25,875 bases of DNA, taken from positions 1 to 25,875 of the forward strand of contig CAKOGP040001580.1 of NCBI GenBank assembly GCA_933822405.4. Reading direction: 5' to 3'. The notes beneath the pieces were generated by a model. That model was not told the origin of the DNA, did no database searches, and was given only the letters and a program-made list of their open reading frames with translations. This DNA comes from Cylindrotheca closterium. Taxonomy: Eukaryota > Bacillariophyta > Bacillariophyceae > Bacillariales > Bacillariaceae. The translations under genes were made by a program, and so were the position numbers. Of the stretch, positions 17,619-25,875 are shown one piece after another (positions within the stretch are counted from its first letter, which is position 1; the number at the start of each line of letters is the position of its first letter).

Positions 17619-19581
17619 TTATACATTAGCATCCTCCTGAAAGATCTGATGACAGATTACGCCGGCGATCTCTCTCGTTTTATTCGCCGTATTGTACTCT
17701 CTCAAACTCTTCATTGCTCTCTCCGTGTTCGAATGAAGGAAAGTATCAAACGTCGATATCACCATTCTTGCACGTTCGACGGCCCTCATTGAAACTGATT
17801 CAACTGTTTTGTCGCCTTCTGTCAACTGTTCCTTTAGGTGCAGAAATGCAACGCACATTCCAAATCGATAGAGTGAGTATGCAGCATGAGTTGATTCAAC
17901 TATGCGCAAGTTCCTCTTTTGCTTTCGTTTGCCTACATCCTTTGATTCTTCCAAACTATTGAGCGCCTCTTGTAATTCTCTTTTGTGAGTAGCGGTAGCA
18001 ATCTCAACATCTCGTAGCAACATTTGAGCCGCACCAACATTTGCTAGCTTTACGTTTGATTGATGTTCAAAAAAGACATCATCTGCAGTCCAACTTCTGC
18101 GTTGGGGTAGTAGGCGAAAAGCCGCAAAGCTTTCAGGCACCACGTCTATAGTTTTGGTATCACCAATAGAGCGTGTAGCAACGGACGCATATTTCTGACA
18201 GTCCACCTGCAGATCTCGAAGCTCTCGTAGTTGAACTTGCGCTTGATTCAAAAGTTGCTCCGAGACTGCCGAATTGGAAAACACAGGTTGATAATCAATC
18301 CCCTCCCTAGAAGCTGCTAAATGCAATCCAACCAGAACAGTATGAGTCGTCTGCCATAGATTTTCGGATGTCCCATCACAATCGTTATGTCTTTCCCACT
18401 CCTCCAAGAGGTTAGCATCATAGCTACCGTGAGAAACTAATCCCCGAATATTAGGTCCACCGGGCGAACAGAACAAATCAGTAATCAAGGCTGTGGATGA
18501 GCCAGGAAGAAACTCAATCAACTTGTTTCTGCTTCCGTTGTCTAACAAATAGGGGTGGAGGAGAATGTTGTGCTGTTTTTTTCGCTGACCAAACCCGTCG
18601 AGAGTTACAAAGTATTCTGTAGGTACGGCAATTAGATCGGGTTTCTCATTGCAGCGGCACCAAATTTGCCTTAAGCCACTCTCCAACAGAACAATGAGAA
18701 TTGCCATCGTAGAAACGGGTTTTGTCTTTGCTTTGTACCAATCGATGGCAAGATACCACAAAGCATGGTGTGTCTTTGGCAGCCAATCCAGGACTGCCTC
18801 CGTTGTCCTTGTTACGTCTATATCATACAAGAATACTGACTCGAAGCCGTCTACAAGTTTCAAGTCCAAGTCATGCTTATCCAAAGGGTTCTCGATCTTC
18901 ACGTGGTCGTCCTCTTGTAGAATTATGGCGAGCACAACAACAACAGATAACCAATGTCGGGGTAGCTCTGGAACGAAACCATGCCTTGATTGAATCGTTC
19001 GATCACTTAGATGGTTCTGTACATTTTCAAATTTCGTGAGACACTTCGCCACTACACGGAACGTACCACACCAAATTCCTCAAATTTAACCCCGATGGAA
19101 GCAATAGCAACTGTAGCGCCCGCCTGACATCGGGAATCCTAATTTCCGAAATCATTGTTCTTAACAACGGTGCTCGCCCAGTCGAGTGACCGGTTGAATG
19201 TCGGATCGCTGATTCAAGAAAGTTCAGGGCTAGAAGTGTGGCTGCTGTGGTTGGTGCCTTGTTCTGGCGTGATGAACGGCTGAATTCAACTAGCGATCGA
19301 AGGAAGGAGTTGCGATGTATCGTGGGACAAGTGTTGGAATCGAAAACAATTTCTTCACATTCAATGGTGAGTCCAATCAAATCTTCGATTGTCGAGCACC
19401 CTGGAAAATCGATTTTCATCATGTCACCTCTTGATACGTAGGATGCACCAAAACTCTCATACCTAGCATCTTCCTTCCTTTCTAGTGCAAGGATGGATGC
19501 AATATGTGGATGACAGTGCGGGAAATCAGATGCCTTCATCGTAACAAGGAGGGTATAAAGTGATGAGCATCTATCCAACAT
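17619..19581 (-). CDS. ERMARD: ERMARD-like protein (DUF4209) with two Rx4H motifs
   Basis: Two exons: 19067-19581 and 17619-18984, with an 82-nt intron (18985-19066), giving 626 aa. Splicing restores SGLNLRNLVWHGFVPELPRHW (residues about 163-183), the hallmark of the DUF4209/ERMARD family; the unspliced frames lack it. Before it is TTAATLLALNFLESAIRH, also typical. A second similar element, GGPNIRGLVSHG, ends at residue 358. Both carry R-x4-H (RNLVWH, RGLVSH), the spacing of the HEPN ribonuclease motif; human ERMARD was named for a predicted ER-linked RNA degradation role on this basis. Human ERMARD has C-terminal membrane segments; here I see no clear one, so ER localisation is uncertain. 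Start chosen: the ATG at 19581. Long helices follow the second motif. A broken gene is unlikely: both key elements are intact. Confidence 0.78.
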
Positions 19582-20038
19582 CACTTAGTTCCAATTGTAT
19601 TTTGCGGTGTTGGTTTTGCGAATGAAAATTGAATAAGTCATATGAGTCGAATCAAGATCATTTTTGTAGTTAGTTAGTATTAATACTCTAGCTAGCTAGT
19701 AACTCTACAGTAGCTACTGTACAGAACCGGTACAGAAATTCAAATTGAAAATACAAAACTGAACGACTCGGCTTACAACGCAAGTGAAGCTATACCGGTA
19801 GGGATAGCAAAGTCTTGACTGCTGTACAACCAACACACTGTGTGGGTTTCCCAGTCCATTGTTGGCTCCTCAGACTTCGACAACTCCGAATGAATCTGCA
19901 ATCTGTCCATGCTATTGAGCATCAGCAAAATCGGGTGTTTAGTCACTCGAAATCCAGCACTAAATATCAGCTCTCAATTCAATCTCAACATCAGCAATGT
20001 AGTGGGGCAACAGTTGACGACACAGCTCGACCATTCAT
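19582..20038. other. 457-bp gap; promoter side of the ERMARD-like gene
   Basis: Both flanking genes are on the minus strand, so this holds the ERMARD promoter and the 3' end of the methyltransferase gene. It includes a CTAGCTAGCTAG run (19688-19699), the 16-bp perfect palindrome TACAGTAGCTACTGTA (19706-19721), and CCGGTAC words at 19728-19733 and 19794-19799. A plus-strand frame across it is uncharacteristic and probably chance. Confidence 0.4.
19706..19721. repeat. 16-bp perfect palindrome
   Basis: TACAGTAGCTACTGTA equals its own reverse complement. It lies about 125 bases upstream of the ERMARD-like start. It could bind a dimeric regulator or be part of a small foldback element. Confidence 0.7.
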
Positions 20039-20821
20039 TCAACGGCGTTTTTCCTTTGTAGAAATTTTGGATCTTTCCGACTTCGCAACTTTTTTGAATC
20101 GATAGAGTATGATACTCTCTAGGCCTTGCACCTGGATCGATTCCCACTTTGGTTTACTTCCATCGTTTGGTGCGATGGCTGGAAGCAAAAACTCCGGCCT
20201 GGAATACGATAGGAAGGCAAAGATGCCACCATGCTTGAGCACGCGGTTCACATTGGATAGAATGCTCCGACATTGATCAAGCTCATCCGCGCAATAAATT
20301 GCGTCCATTAGACCTTTATCAAGACAGCAATTCATCATGCCACTCCGAAAAGCAGATAGTTCCGTGGCATCATCCTCAATGAAGTTCATATGCCCATTGG
20401 TGATCAAGGATGCACAACGCTGTGACATGGATTCGATGACCCTGCTAGAAACGTCAACTTGGATAATGGGTCCTGTCCAACCTTCTTGGATCATATCTTC
20501 GCCTAACTTGCTGTTACCGCAGCCAAGCATGAGGATAGGCTCTTCTTCCCCGTTCGGTTCCACCGAAAGTGTCTTTCCCAAAGTCGTACTGATAGTTGCG
20601 TTTGTTTGCGGGCGGGAAGAATCCCACTCCAATATTTGATACTCGTATTTTGATAGATCTGCCAAAGAGATACTTCCCCACTCAACTGAATCTTCCGGAC
20701 CAAATGATTGATAGGCAGCTTCCCAGTAGTGCGGCTTGTGATAGGGAGGGACGGGCATCCTAAGCCTGTTGTTCAGATTTTTCTTGATACTGTCGATTAG
20801 ATACCTTCCTCGTAACGACAT
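20039..20821 (-). CDS. second METTL13/EEF1AKMT4-like SAM-dependent methyltransferase
   Basis: A single-exon frame of 260 aa from the ATG at 20821; the open frame upstream has no ATG. HYWEAAYQSF (31-40) and EWGSISLADLSKYEYQIL (48-64) take the place of the YW...(D/E)W...Y...L entry motif. Motif I is LMLGCGNSK (97-105), and the acid of the SAM ribose contact is D123 in IQVDVSS. CLDKGLMDAIYC (166-177) matches the VDKGTLDAL block that marks the METTL13 group. The strand IFAFLSYSRPEF follows a VNRVLKHGG helix. The C-terminus is Lys-rich (KKVAKSERSKISTKEKRR). It is diverged from the family member at 8962-9878 and intronless, so it is not a recent tandem copy. EF1A or another protein lysine may be the substrate; this is inference. 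Confidence 0.85.
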   Translation of the reverse strand: MSLRGRYLIDSIKKNLNNRLRMPVPPYHKPHYWEAAYQSFGPEDSVEWGSISLADLSKYEYQILEWDSSRPQTNATISTTLGKTLSVEPNGEEEPILMLGCGNSKLGEDMIQEGWTGPIIQVDVSSRVIESMSQRCASLITNGHMNFIEDDATELSAFRSGMMNCCLDKGLMDAIYCADELDQCRSILSNVNRVLKHGGIFAFLSYSRPEFLLPAIAPNDGSKPKWESIQVQGLESIILYRFKKVAKSERSKISTKEKRR

Positions 20822-21214
20822 TATGACTCGATTGATGGATCTGTAATGTTCAATGTACAGTACAGAATGAATGAATGATGTGAGAGATTGTGGCCTGCCC
20901 TTTTCATCAATTAAAATTAAAAACGTAAAAATTACGGCGCGCGCTGGCCCTCCCTCCCTCCAACCAATCAATGTCAGAACTGCATTTCTTCAAATTAAAA
21001 CGGCCAACCAATGACATGATAGTAGGACCCTACCTGGTACCTGGTACCATTGTCGATGAATGAATCTTCCGGAAGGTATCTTATAAAATGATACAGTACT
21101 GTACTAGAAAAGATTATGGTTCTCATCAACATCGATCGCGAGTGAGTTTACGTCAACTGCTGCAATTCAACCTGACTTTGGTCTCAGCTGGATCATCATC
21201 GTCATAGCTAGCCT
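20822..21214. other. 393-bp gap with a GGTACC repeat
   Basis: Upstream of the second methyltransferase. The 18-mer TACCTGGTACCTGGTACC at 21031-21048 is identical to 4134-4151 in the Spc24 promoter block. No gene is seen. Confidence 0.45.
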
Positions 21215-22172
21215 TCAAGCAAAGTTTTCGGCAAAACTAGAGTTCCATGGCCCCACTTGGGTTATATTCTTGAATGAATTGTACCAGTAGGTTCCGTAAT
21301 GTTCAGAGTTTATTATCGAGTGTTCTTCTGGGTGAAGTCGTGCCCAAATCTTGTCATAGAAGACCTTTCTCCAATGAGTCATTCGAGGGGATCGAATCTT
21401 TTGAATCTTGAGTTCCGTTCCAAGAAATGATACTTGGTCGGTTGCGGACACTTGCGGCACTTGACCAAATGGGTATGACTGGCATCAAATCTGTTGTTCT
21501 CAAACAAAAAAATTCCGAAGAGACTATTTTCCCAAACCATTATGTAAAATATAGTGACGGCATTGAAATCCTAGGTATCCAACAGATCCCTTGAAGAGAG
21601 TCTGAGATCGATCCGCTTCGTTGAAGTGGCATAGGTTCATGTGGGTCATCAAAAATCAATATATATGGCGGAAGAATGGTTACGTGGTCTTCTGGTGCAA
21701 CAATGAATTGGTTGTCCGATTCTTTGTTGCTTCGAGATTGAAAGAACAAACATTGATCTTTTCACTTTGTTCCGTAACAGCAGCTGCTCCGGCAAATGTC
21801 ATCTTGAAATGCTTGCTTACAGGCTCAGAAAGATCCTTGGCAAATCGAGGTGCGTAAGCTCTTTGGTCCACGAGATGAGCTACTGAAGCAGTGTTGTGAA
21901 GAATTGGTCTCCGAAACCAAGCATTGTGGGTTCCGTAATGTCATTCCTATGCTGCGGATAAGGAGGATGAGTTCAGTAATGTTGCGGATGAAGAGCGGAG
22001 CGGTAGCGTGTGCCGATGCCATTGGGCAGTGAACGTATCGGCCATCAATAGCTTCTGGAGCTCGTTCAACGGGATCCTTTTCTTTAGTCAGAGGCAAACA
22101 AATAGTCTCCTTGCCTCGTCCAACTCGTTTGGCCTCCTTCCAATTGCTCGGCCTTGTTTCGCACAACATCAA
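21215..22172 (-). pseudogene. decayed coding region, minus strand, unknown origin
   Basis: Along the minus strand, coding-like stretches succeed each other with frame changes and stops. From the right: an ATG-opened frame (22169-21825) with KRVGRGKETICLPLTKEKD; another with KHFKMTFAGAAAVTEQSEKI; then VAPEDHVTILPPYILIFDDP in a further frame; then FGIFLFENNRFDASHTHLVK; and lastly FLGTELKIQKIRSPRMTHWR and HYGTYWYNSFKNITQVGPW, ending at 21215. I tried joining them by GT-AG splicing without a consistent model. They could be a pseudogene, or badly resolved exons of a fast-evolving gene. No family recognised. Confidence 0.35.
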
Positions 22173-22174
22173 AC

Positions 22175-22196
22175 TACCAGGTACCCCTACCTGGTA
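22175..22196. repeat. small hairpin of the GGTACC class
   Basis: TACCAGGTA (22175-22183) and TACCTGGTA (22188-22196) form a 9-bp stem around CCCC. It uses the same TACCTGG word as the blocks near 4134 and 21031. It lies just beside the start of the decayed region. Confidence 0.6.
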
Positions 22197-22455
22197 CAGA
22201 GTACCTTGCTGTGGATCTCGGTCGCCAAAAGACTTTTTTATTTAAAAAAATGGATGACCAAACCGACTGCAACCGAGAATTTGTATGACATGGAATATCC
22301 GTGGCGAAGATGGGTATTATCGCTACTGCAGCGTGCGGGAATACAGTAGCTTCCTCGAAAGAAAAAAAAGAAGTGGAAACACAACCATCAACAGTTTTGG
22401 CTGCTTGTGTAACCACTACTATCGGTACTTCCTTCCAGCAGGTTAGCCATAAGTC

Positions 22456-25117
22456 ATGAGGGATTATGCTCAATATTCCTCGCGGATCCCATCTCCCAGA
22501 TTCAAGACTGGGAATACGGTAAACACAAACACTCAGGGCAGAAATGGGAACCAGACTCTCTCTGACAAGCGAGACAGAGAGTCCACTTCTACTGTTGCAT
22601 CCTCCACATCGAGTCAACAACCTGCGCCTCAGCATGCTTCCATTTTGAATTCGACTTCGTTAAAAGCGTATGATGCCCTCTCTTTGCGTCAGCACGGAGC
22701 CGAAGCAACGATTGTCAAGCTGCGGGAAGCACTCGAAGAAAACCTCACAAAAGATGAAACAGCCAAGGCGTCGTTGGCCAAGTCAGACGCTATTATTTTG
22801 GAGCTTCGTTCAACCATCCGCCAACTAAAAAAAGAAAAGGAAACGATAGAATGCAATACTTCCCAGCAGAAAAGTTCCAATCATTCGAATGCTCAGGTTC
22901 TGGAACTTCAGAAGAGAGTCCAAGAATTGCAAAACAAACTAGCGGTCAGTCAGTCCAGTAGCAACGACGGGCAAGTTGGTGAGCTACAAATTCAATTAGA
23001 CCGAGCACACGCTCAAATTCTGACGGCAGACATGGTTCGCAAAGAGCTCGAAGATACATTGGAAGCTGAGCAATACACATGGGAGTTACGAGTGCAAGAT
23101 CAAGAAAGAACTATTGCCCTGATGCAGGAGCAAATTCAAACTCTCACACAAGATCTGGAAGCTTGTCGTTCGCAATGGAAAGAGGCGGAGGTTGGATGGA
23201 ATTCTCAGTTGAATGAACTCCAGCAACAATTGACTCAGGCAAGAGCTCGAATGGCAACGACCCAGGCTCTCAAAAGTGGAAGCCAAGACCAGCTGATGAC
23301 CAAGATCAACCAACTGGAACGGGAACGAGCAGAACTTCAGACTTGTTTAGATGAGACTCTTCAGGAATTGGAGGCCGTTGATCAAGAAGGTCACACGAAA
23401 CATGGCAGGGCCGCAGACGAAGGAGAAGTAGTGGAGTCCCTACAGCATTTATTACGATGGATAGCACAGGAATCAATTTCGGAGACAACCCTACAAAACA
23501 TGCCGCGCACATCAAGTGAGCTACTGAATCGAATCAGGAAAGCGTTGGAGGCATGGATTGCAAAAGAAAAGGTCTCCGTGTCACGGCGAGATGAGAAAGC
23601 TGTCAAGGAACTCAAATCACGCGTCAACGTCTATGAGCAGGAACTAAAGTCCAGGGAGGAATCTAGTGCAGAGCTAAGAGAATCACTAAAGGAGGCAGTG
23701 ACACTGCTGAAGCCACTGCAGGATGCAGTCACAAAGGGAGAGCTAGGTGCGTGAATGCAGTTTCGGTACAGATATGCAACAAGTGATTGTCTGTATACAT
23801 CCTGTGATTTTATTGCCTTGTTGCTGTTTTCCCTAAACATTTTTCTCGTCCTGGTTGAGGAAATAGAGAAGAGGGAGCTACAGGACAAATTGAAGAAGGC
23901 ACAGACAGCTAGACCACGTAACGGTGGAAATAATCCTGTTTTGGAATCACAGTTACGTGAAAATAATTTCAAGATCAAAGAGCTCGAAGATGAAGTCATG
24001 TCGTTGCAGCAACAAGTCGAAGAGCACAAACAGTTGGCAACTGCTCGGGAATCGTTGCTGAAAGCTGCAAACAATCCCGTTACAAATATGCCAAGAAATC
24101 ACAATGATTCCGTCAGTAAGATTCAAAGAGCTCGCGAAGAATTACGTCGAAAACGAGAGACAGAAGGCAACCTGCAACAACTTCTGAAGGATGCGCAAAC
24201 CAGATTTCATTCACTACATGAGCAAAACGAACAGGTTGTTGCAAATAACCGGGATCTGCAAGGACAACTCAAGAATGCACAAGATCGACTGACCTCAAAT
24301 GGGGATCTCACCATAGAAGAGAAGCTTGAGAGGTCTCAGCGGGAACTATCCCAACGCAATGCTCAAGTTAAGCAGTTGCAAGCTGCCTTACAAGGCGGTG
24401 GTACTACTAGTCCTGTAGACTTAAGTCAGGAGCTTTTGGCTACCCGTAACGAGCTTGCGCAGAAGGAACACGCCGAACGGATCCTCAACAAATCTCTGAA
24501 GGAAGCTCTAGGACTTCTGAAGCCGCTACAGATGCATTTGGAAGATGCCGAAAAGGAGAAAATGGAAGTCTCAAAAGAACTGCGCAGTCTCCGCAAACGT
24601 TTTCGTCAGCTGCAGATGGGTGAGATCGAAGACTTATCAAAGTCAGAGTCGATCAACTTGATTGATGGTGAAGTCAGGGTTGAGGAGTTGGAAGAAGCCG
24701 TGAGACAACTTGAAGAGGAAAACTCACAACTACATGATGCACTCGAAGACAACGTGATGGGCGGGACTGAAGATTCGAAAACACGACAACGCATGGTCGA
24801 ATTGAACAGCCGCTACGAGGTCACGCAAAATAAACTTGAGGATGGTACGACGATATTGTGTATTGATATGGTGGGCACATTCGAGACTCACATTTATTTC
24901 TTGAACAGCTCTCGTAGAGAACCATTCGCTAACAAAGACTTTGAAGCAACGGGAGTTACAGGAGAAGCAGAGGATCGAAGAGATTAGAGTCCTCCGGGAG
25001 AGGCTTCATAAGATGGAAAATGAGTTGGGGGATGCTCAGGCAATCGTTGATGAGTTTGCAGTTTCAGATATTGGTAAGATGAGAAGGAATATTGCTAATC
25101 AACGCCAGATGGTCTAG
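22456..25117 (+). CDS. long coiled-coil protein with a duplicated LLKPLQ motif
   Basis: Three exons: 22456-23746, 23867-24844 and 24909-25117, with introns of 120 and 64 nt, giving 825 aa. Residues 1-75 are Ser/Thr/Asn/Gln-rich and probably disordered. Most of the rest is continuous coiled coil, rich in Glu, Gln, Leu and Lys. The motif SLKEAVTLLKPLQ (residues 410-422) recurs as SLKEALGLLKPLQ at 640-652, which suggests an internal duplication. I do not recognise the family; such proteins are often cytoskeletal, centrosomal or Golgi scaffolds, but nothing here decides. The first junction (GEL joined to EKRELQ) uses the acceptor ATAG at 23863-23866; other acceptors nearby give a different frame. 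A canonical GTAAGA near 25075 could start a very short further intron and change the last residues. Confidence 0.7.
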
Positions 25118-25787
25118 TTGTACTATGAAATAATGTATTCGAAAATGTTCGTTCTGTGAAGTCCTTTTGTTGAGTTTTGATGAAATAATCGTAAGAGCAC
25201 TGACTTTGACAGGACTCCATGGGGCAAGAAAGCTTTGAATGCGTAATGTGACTGACTGGACTGCCGAGTCCCGATCATATGTCAATGAGCGATCTAGAGC
25301 CCACGGTCGTTGCCGATCTCAGGCCCAAGATCAATAAACTATCATCTACTCACAGCTGCTTCAGGCCCCAGTAAATACACCCCAATAGCGATATCAATCA
25401 CCGTCTTCACCATGTCCAACAGTAGCTACATCAATGCACAAGTACGCTCTCTGGACCATGTCGATAGCACGTTAAGTGGAAGCCAGCCCAAGATCTGAAG
25501 CCCAAACGCATTCTTGGATTCGCACAAGATCTAAAATGTATGATAAAGATTATGGCAGTTTTCTTATCAAATTTGGTTCAATTGTTAAGGGACTCACACG
25601 ATTGCTGGCTCATAGTGGGTTTAGTGCGGTGGTCCACGGAGTTGAAGCTGGCCGAATTGGGCGGGGTCCAACTCAAACGTGTGAAAAAGGATGTTGGGAT
25701 ATGACGAAATATGAGTTTTTACGTTCCAAACGAAACTATTCAAGTACAAGGTTTTCGACACGTGCGATCGGAATTTGATCGTGCAAG
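25118..25787. other. 670-bp gap, nothing firm
   Basis: Several open frames of 60-100 codons occur on both strands, without ATG starts that make sense or recognisable domains. I see no tRNA, rRNA or clear repeat. An unrecognised 5' exon of a gene beyond the right edge is possible. Confidence 0.4.
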
Positions 25788-25875
25788 ATGTCGGGATTCG
25801 ACGCAAGTATGCCGGACGCAAGTCTGTCGGACAATCTGTATCCACACAAACAGGAAAAGATCCTGTACAAGTGGA
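25788..25875 (+). CDS. possible start of a gene cut by the right edge
   Basis: An ATG at 25788 opens a frame reading MSGFDASMPDASLSDNLYPH that remains open for 29 codons to the end of the window. A short similarity between FDASMP and PDASLS is visible. It is too short to call; listed so that the neighbouring sequence can be checked. Confidence 0.2.
   Translation, partial: MSGFDASMPDASLSDNLYPHKQEKILYKW

Noticed and set aside
19815..20105. A 96-aa plus frame overlapping the methyltransferase 3' end
   Set aside because: Shadow of the minus-strand gene at its right end, with no domain features.
25300..25778. Possible retroelement coding sequence near the right edge
   Set aside because: No reverse transcriptase, integrase or protease motif, and no long terminal repeat visible.
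1..25875. CRISPR arrays, tRNA or rRNA genes, operons
   Set aside because: No regularly spaced repeats, no cloverleaf with internal promoter boxes, and no rRNA stretch noticed by eye; the intron-containing genes are eukaryotic.

Overview
The window reads as nuclear DNA of a diatom or a close stramenopile alga. Genes are small and close together, on both strands. They carry short GT-AG introns: 12 modelled, of which ten are 59-86 nt, one 64 nt and one 120 nt (59 and 64 being the shortest). Gaps are rich in GTAC/GGTACC palindromes. Two proteins have motifs I associate with diatom or stramenopile families: a GDHP...GW protein with an RVxW motif, and a bZIP followed by an MWPLxCNExGLSYxQEERVR block. 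Species cannot be told from the sequence alone.

Layout. 1-73: probable 3' terminal exon of a gene cut by the left edge. 340-2979: a coiled-coil protein (+), a 0.9 kb gap with tandem hairpins, and the RVxW protein (+). 3280-5708: kinetochore Spc24 (-) divergent from an HCNGP/SAP30BP-like protein (+), sharing a gap with a perfect 20-bp inverted repeat that contains two CACGTG cores; then an unknown disordered protein (+). 6208-10031: a three-exon tail-anchored FKBP8/TWD1-like co-chaperone (+), convergent with mitochondrial complex I subunit NDUFS8 (-, 2 exons), then a METTL13/EEF1AKMT4-like methyltransferase (-, 3 exons). 10369-14433: the AAMP/Sqt1 WD40 ribosome-assembly chaperone (+), a probable 90-aa two-exon gene (-), and a bZIP transcription factor (+, 2 exons). 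14753-16967: a broken gene remnant, then folylpolyglutamate/dihydrofolate synthase (+, 2 exons). 17619-20821: an ERMARD-like (DUF4209) protein with two Rx4H motifs (-, 2 exons) and a second METTL13-like methyltransferase (-). 20822-22455: mostly gap, with decayed coding sequence on the minus strand. 22456-25117: a long coiled-coil protein (+, 3 exons). 25118-25875: nothing firm, with a possible gene start at the right edge.

The genes are mostly unrelated housekeeping functions (respiration, folate, ribosome assembly, chromosome segregation, protein methylation) and I see no operon-like functional cluster. Most gene models were made by joining open frames at GT-AG sites where splicing restores a family motif. 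The strongest splice calls are Spc24, NDUFS8, both introns of the first methyltransferase, the bZIP, FPGS and ERMARD. I did not find a convincing new multi-gene system. The best leads are the tandem Rx4H protein, the divergent Spc24 promoter palindrome, the small gene upstream of the bZIP, and the two decayed coding regions.
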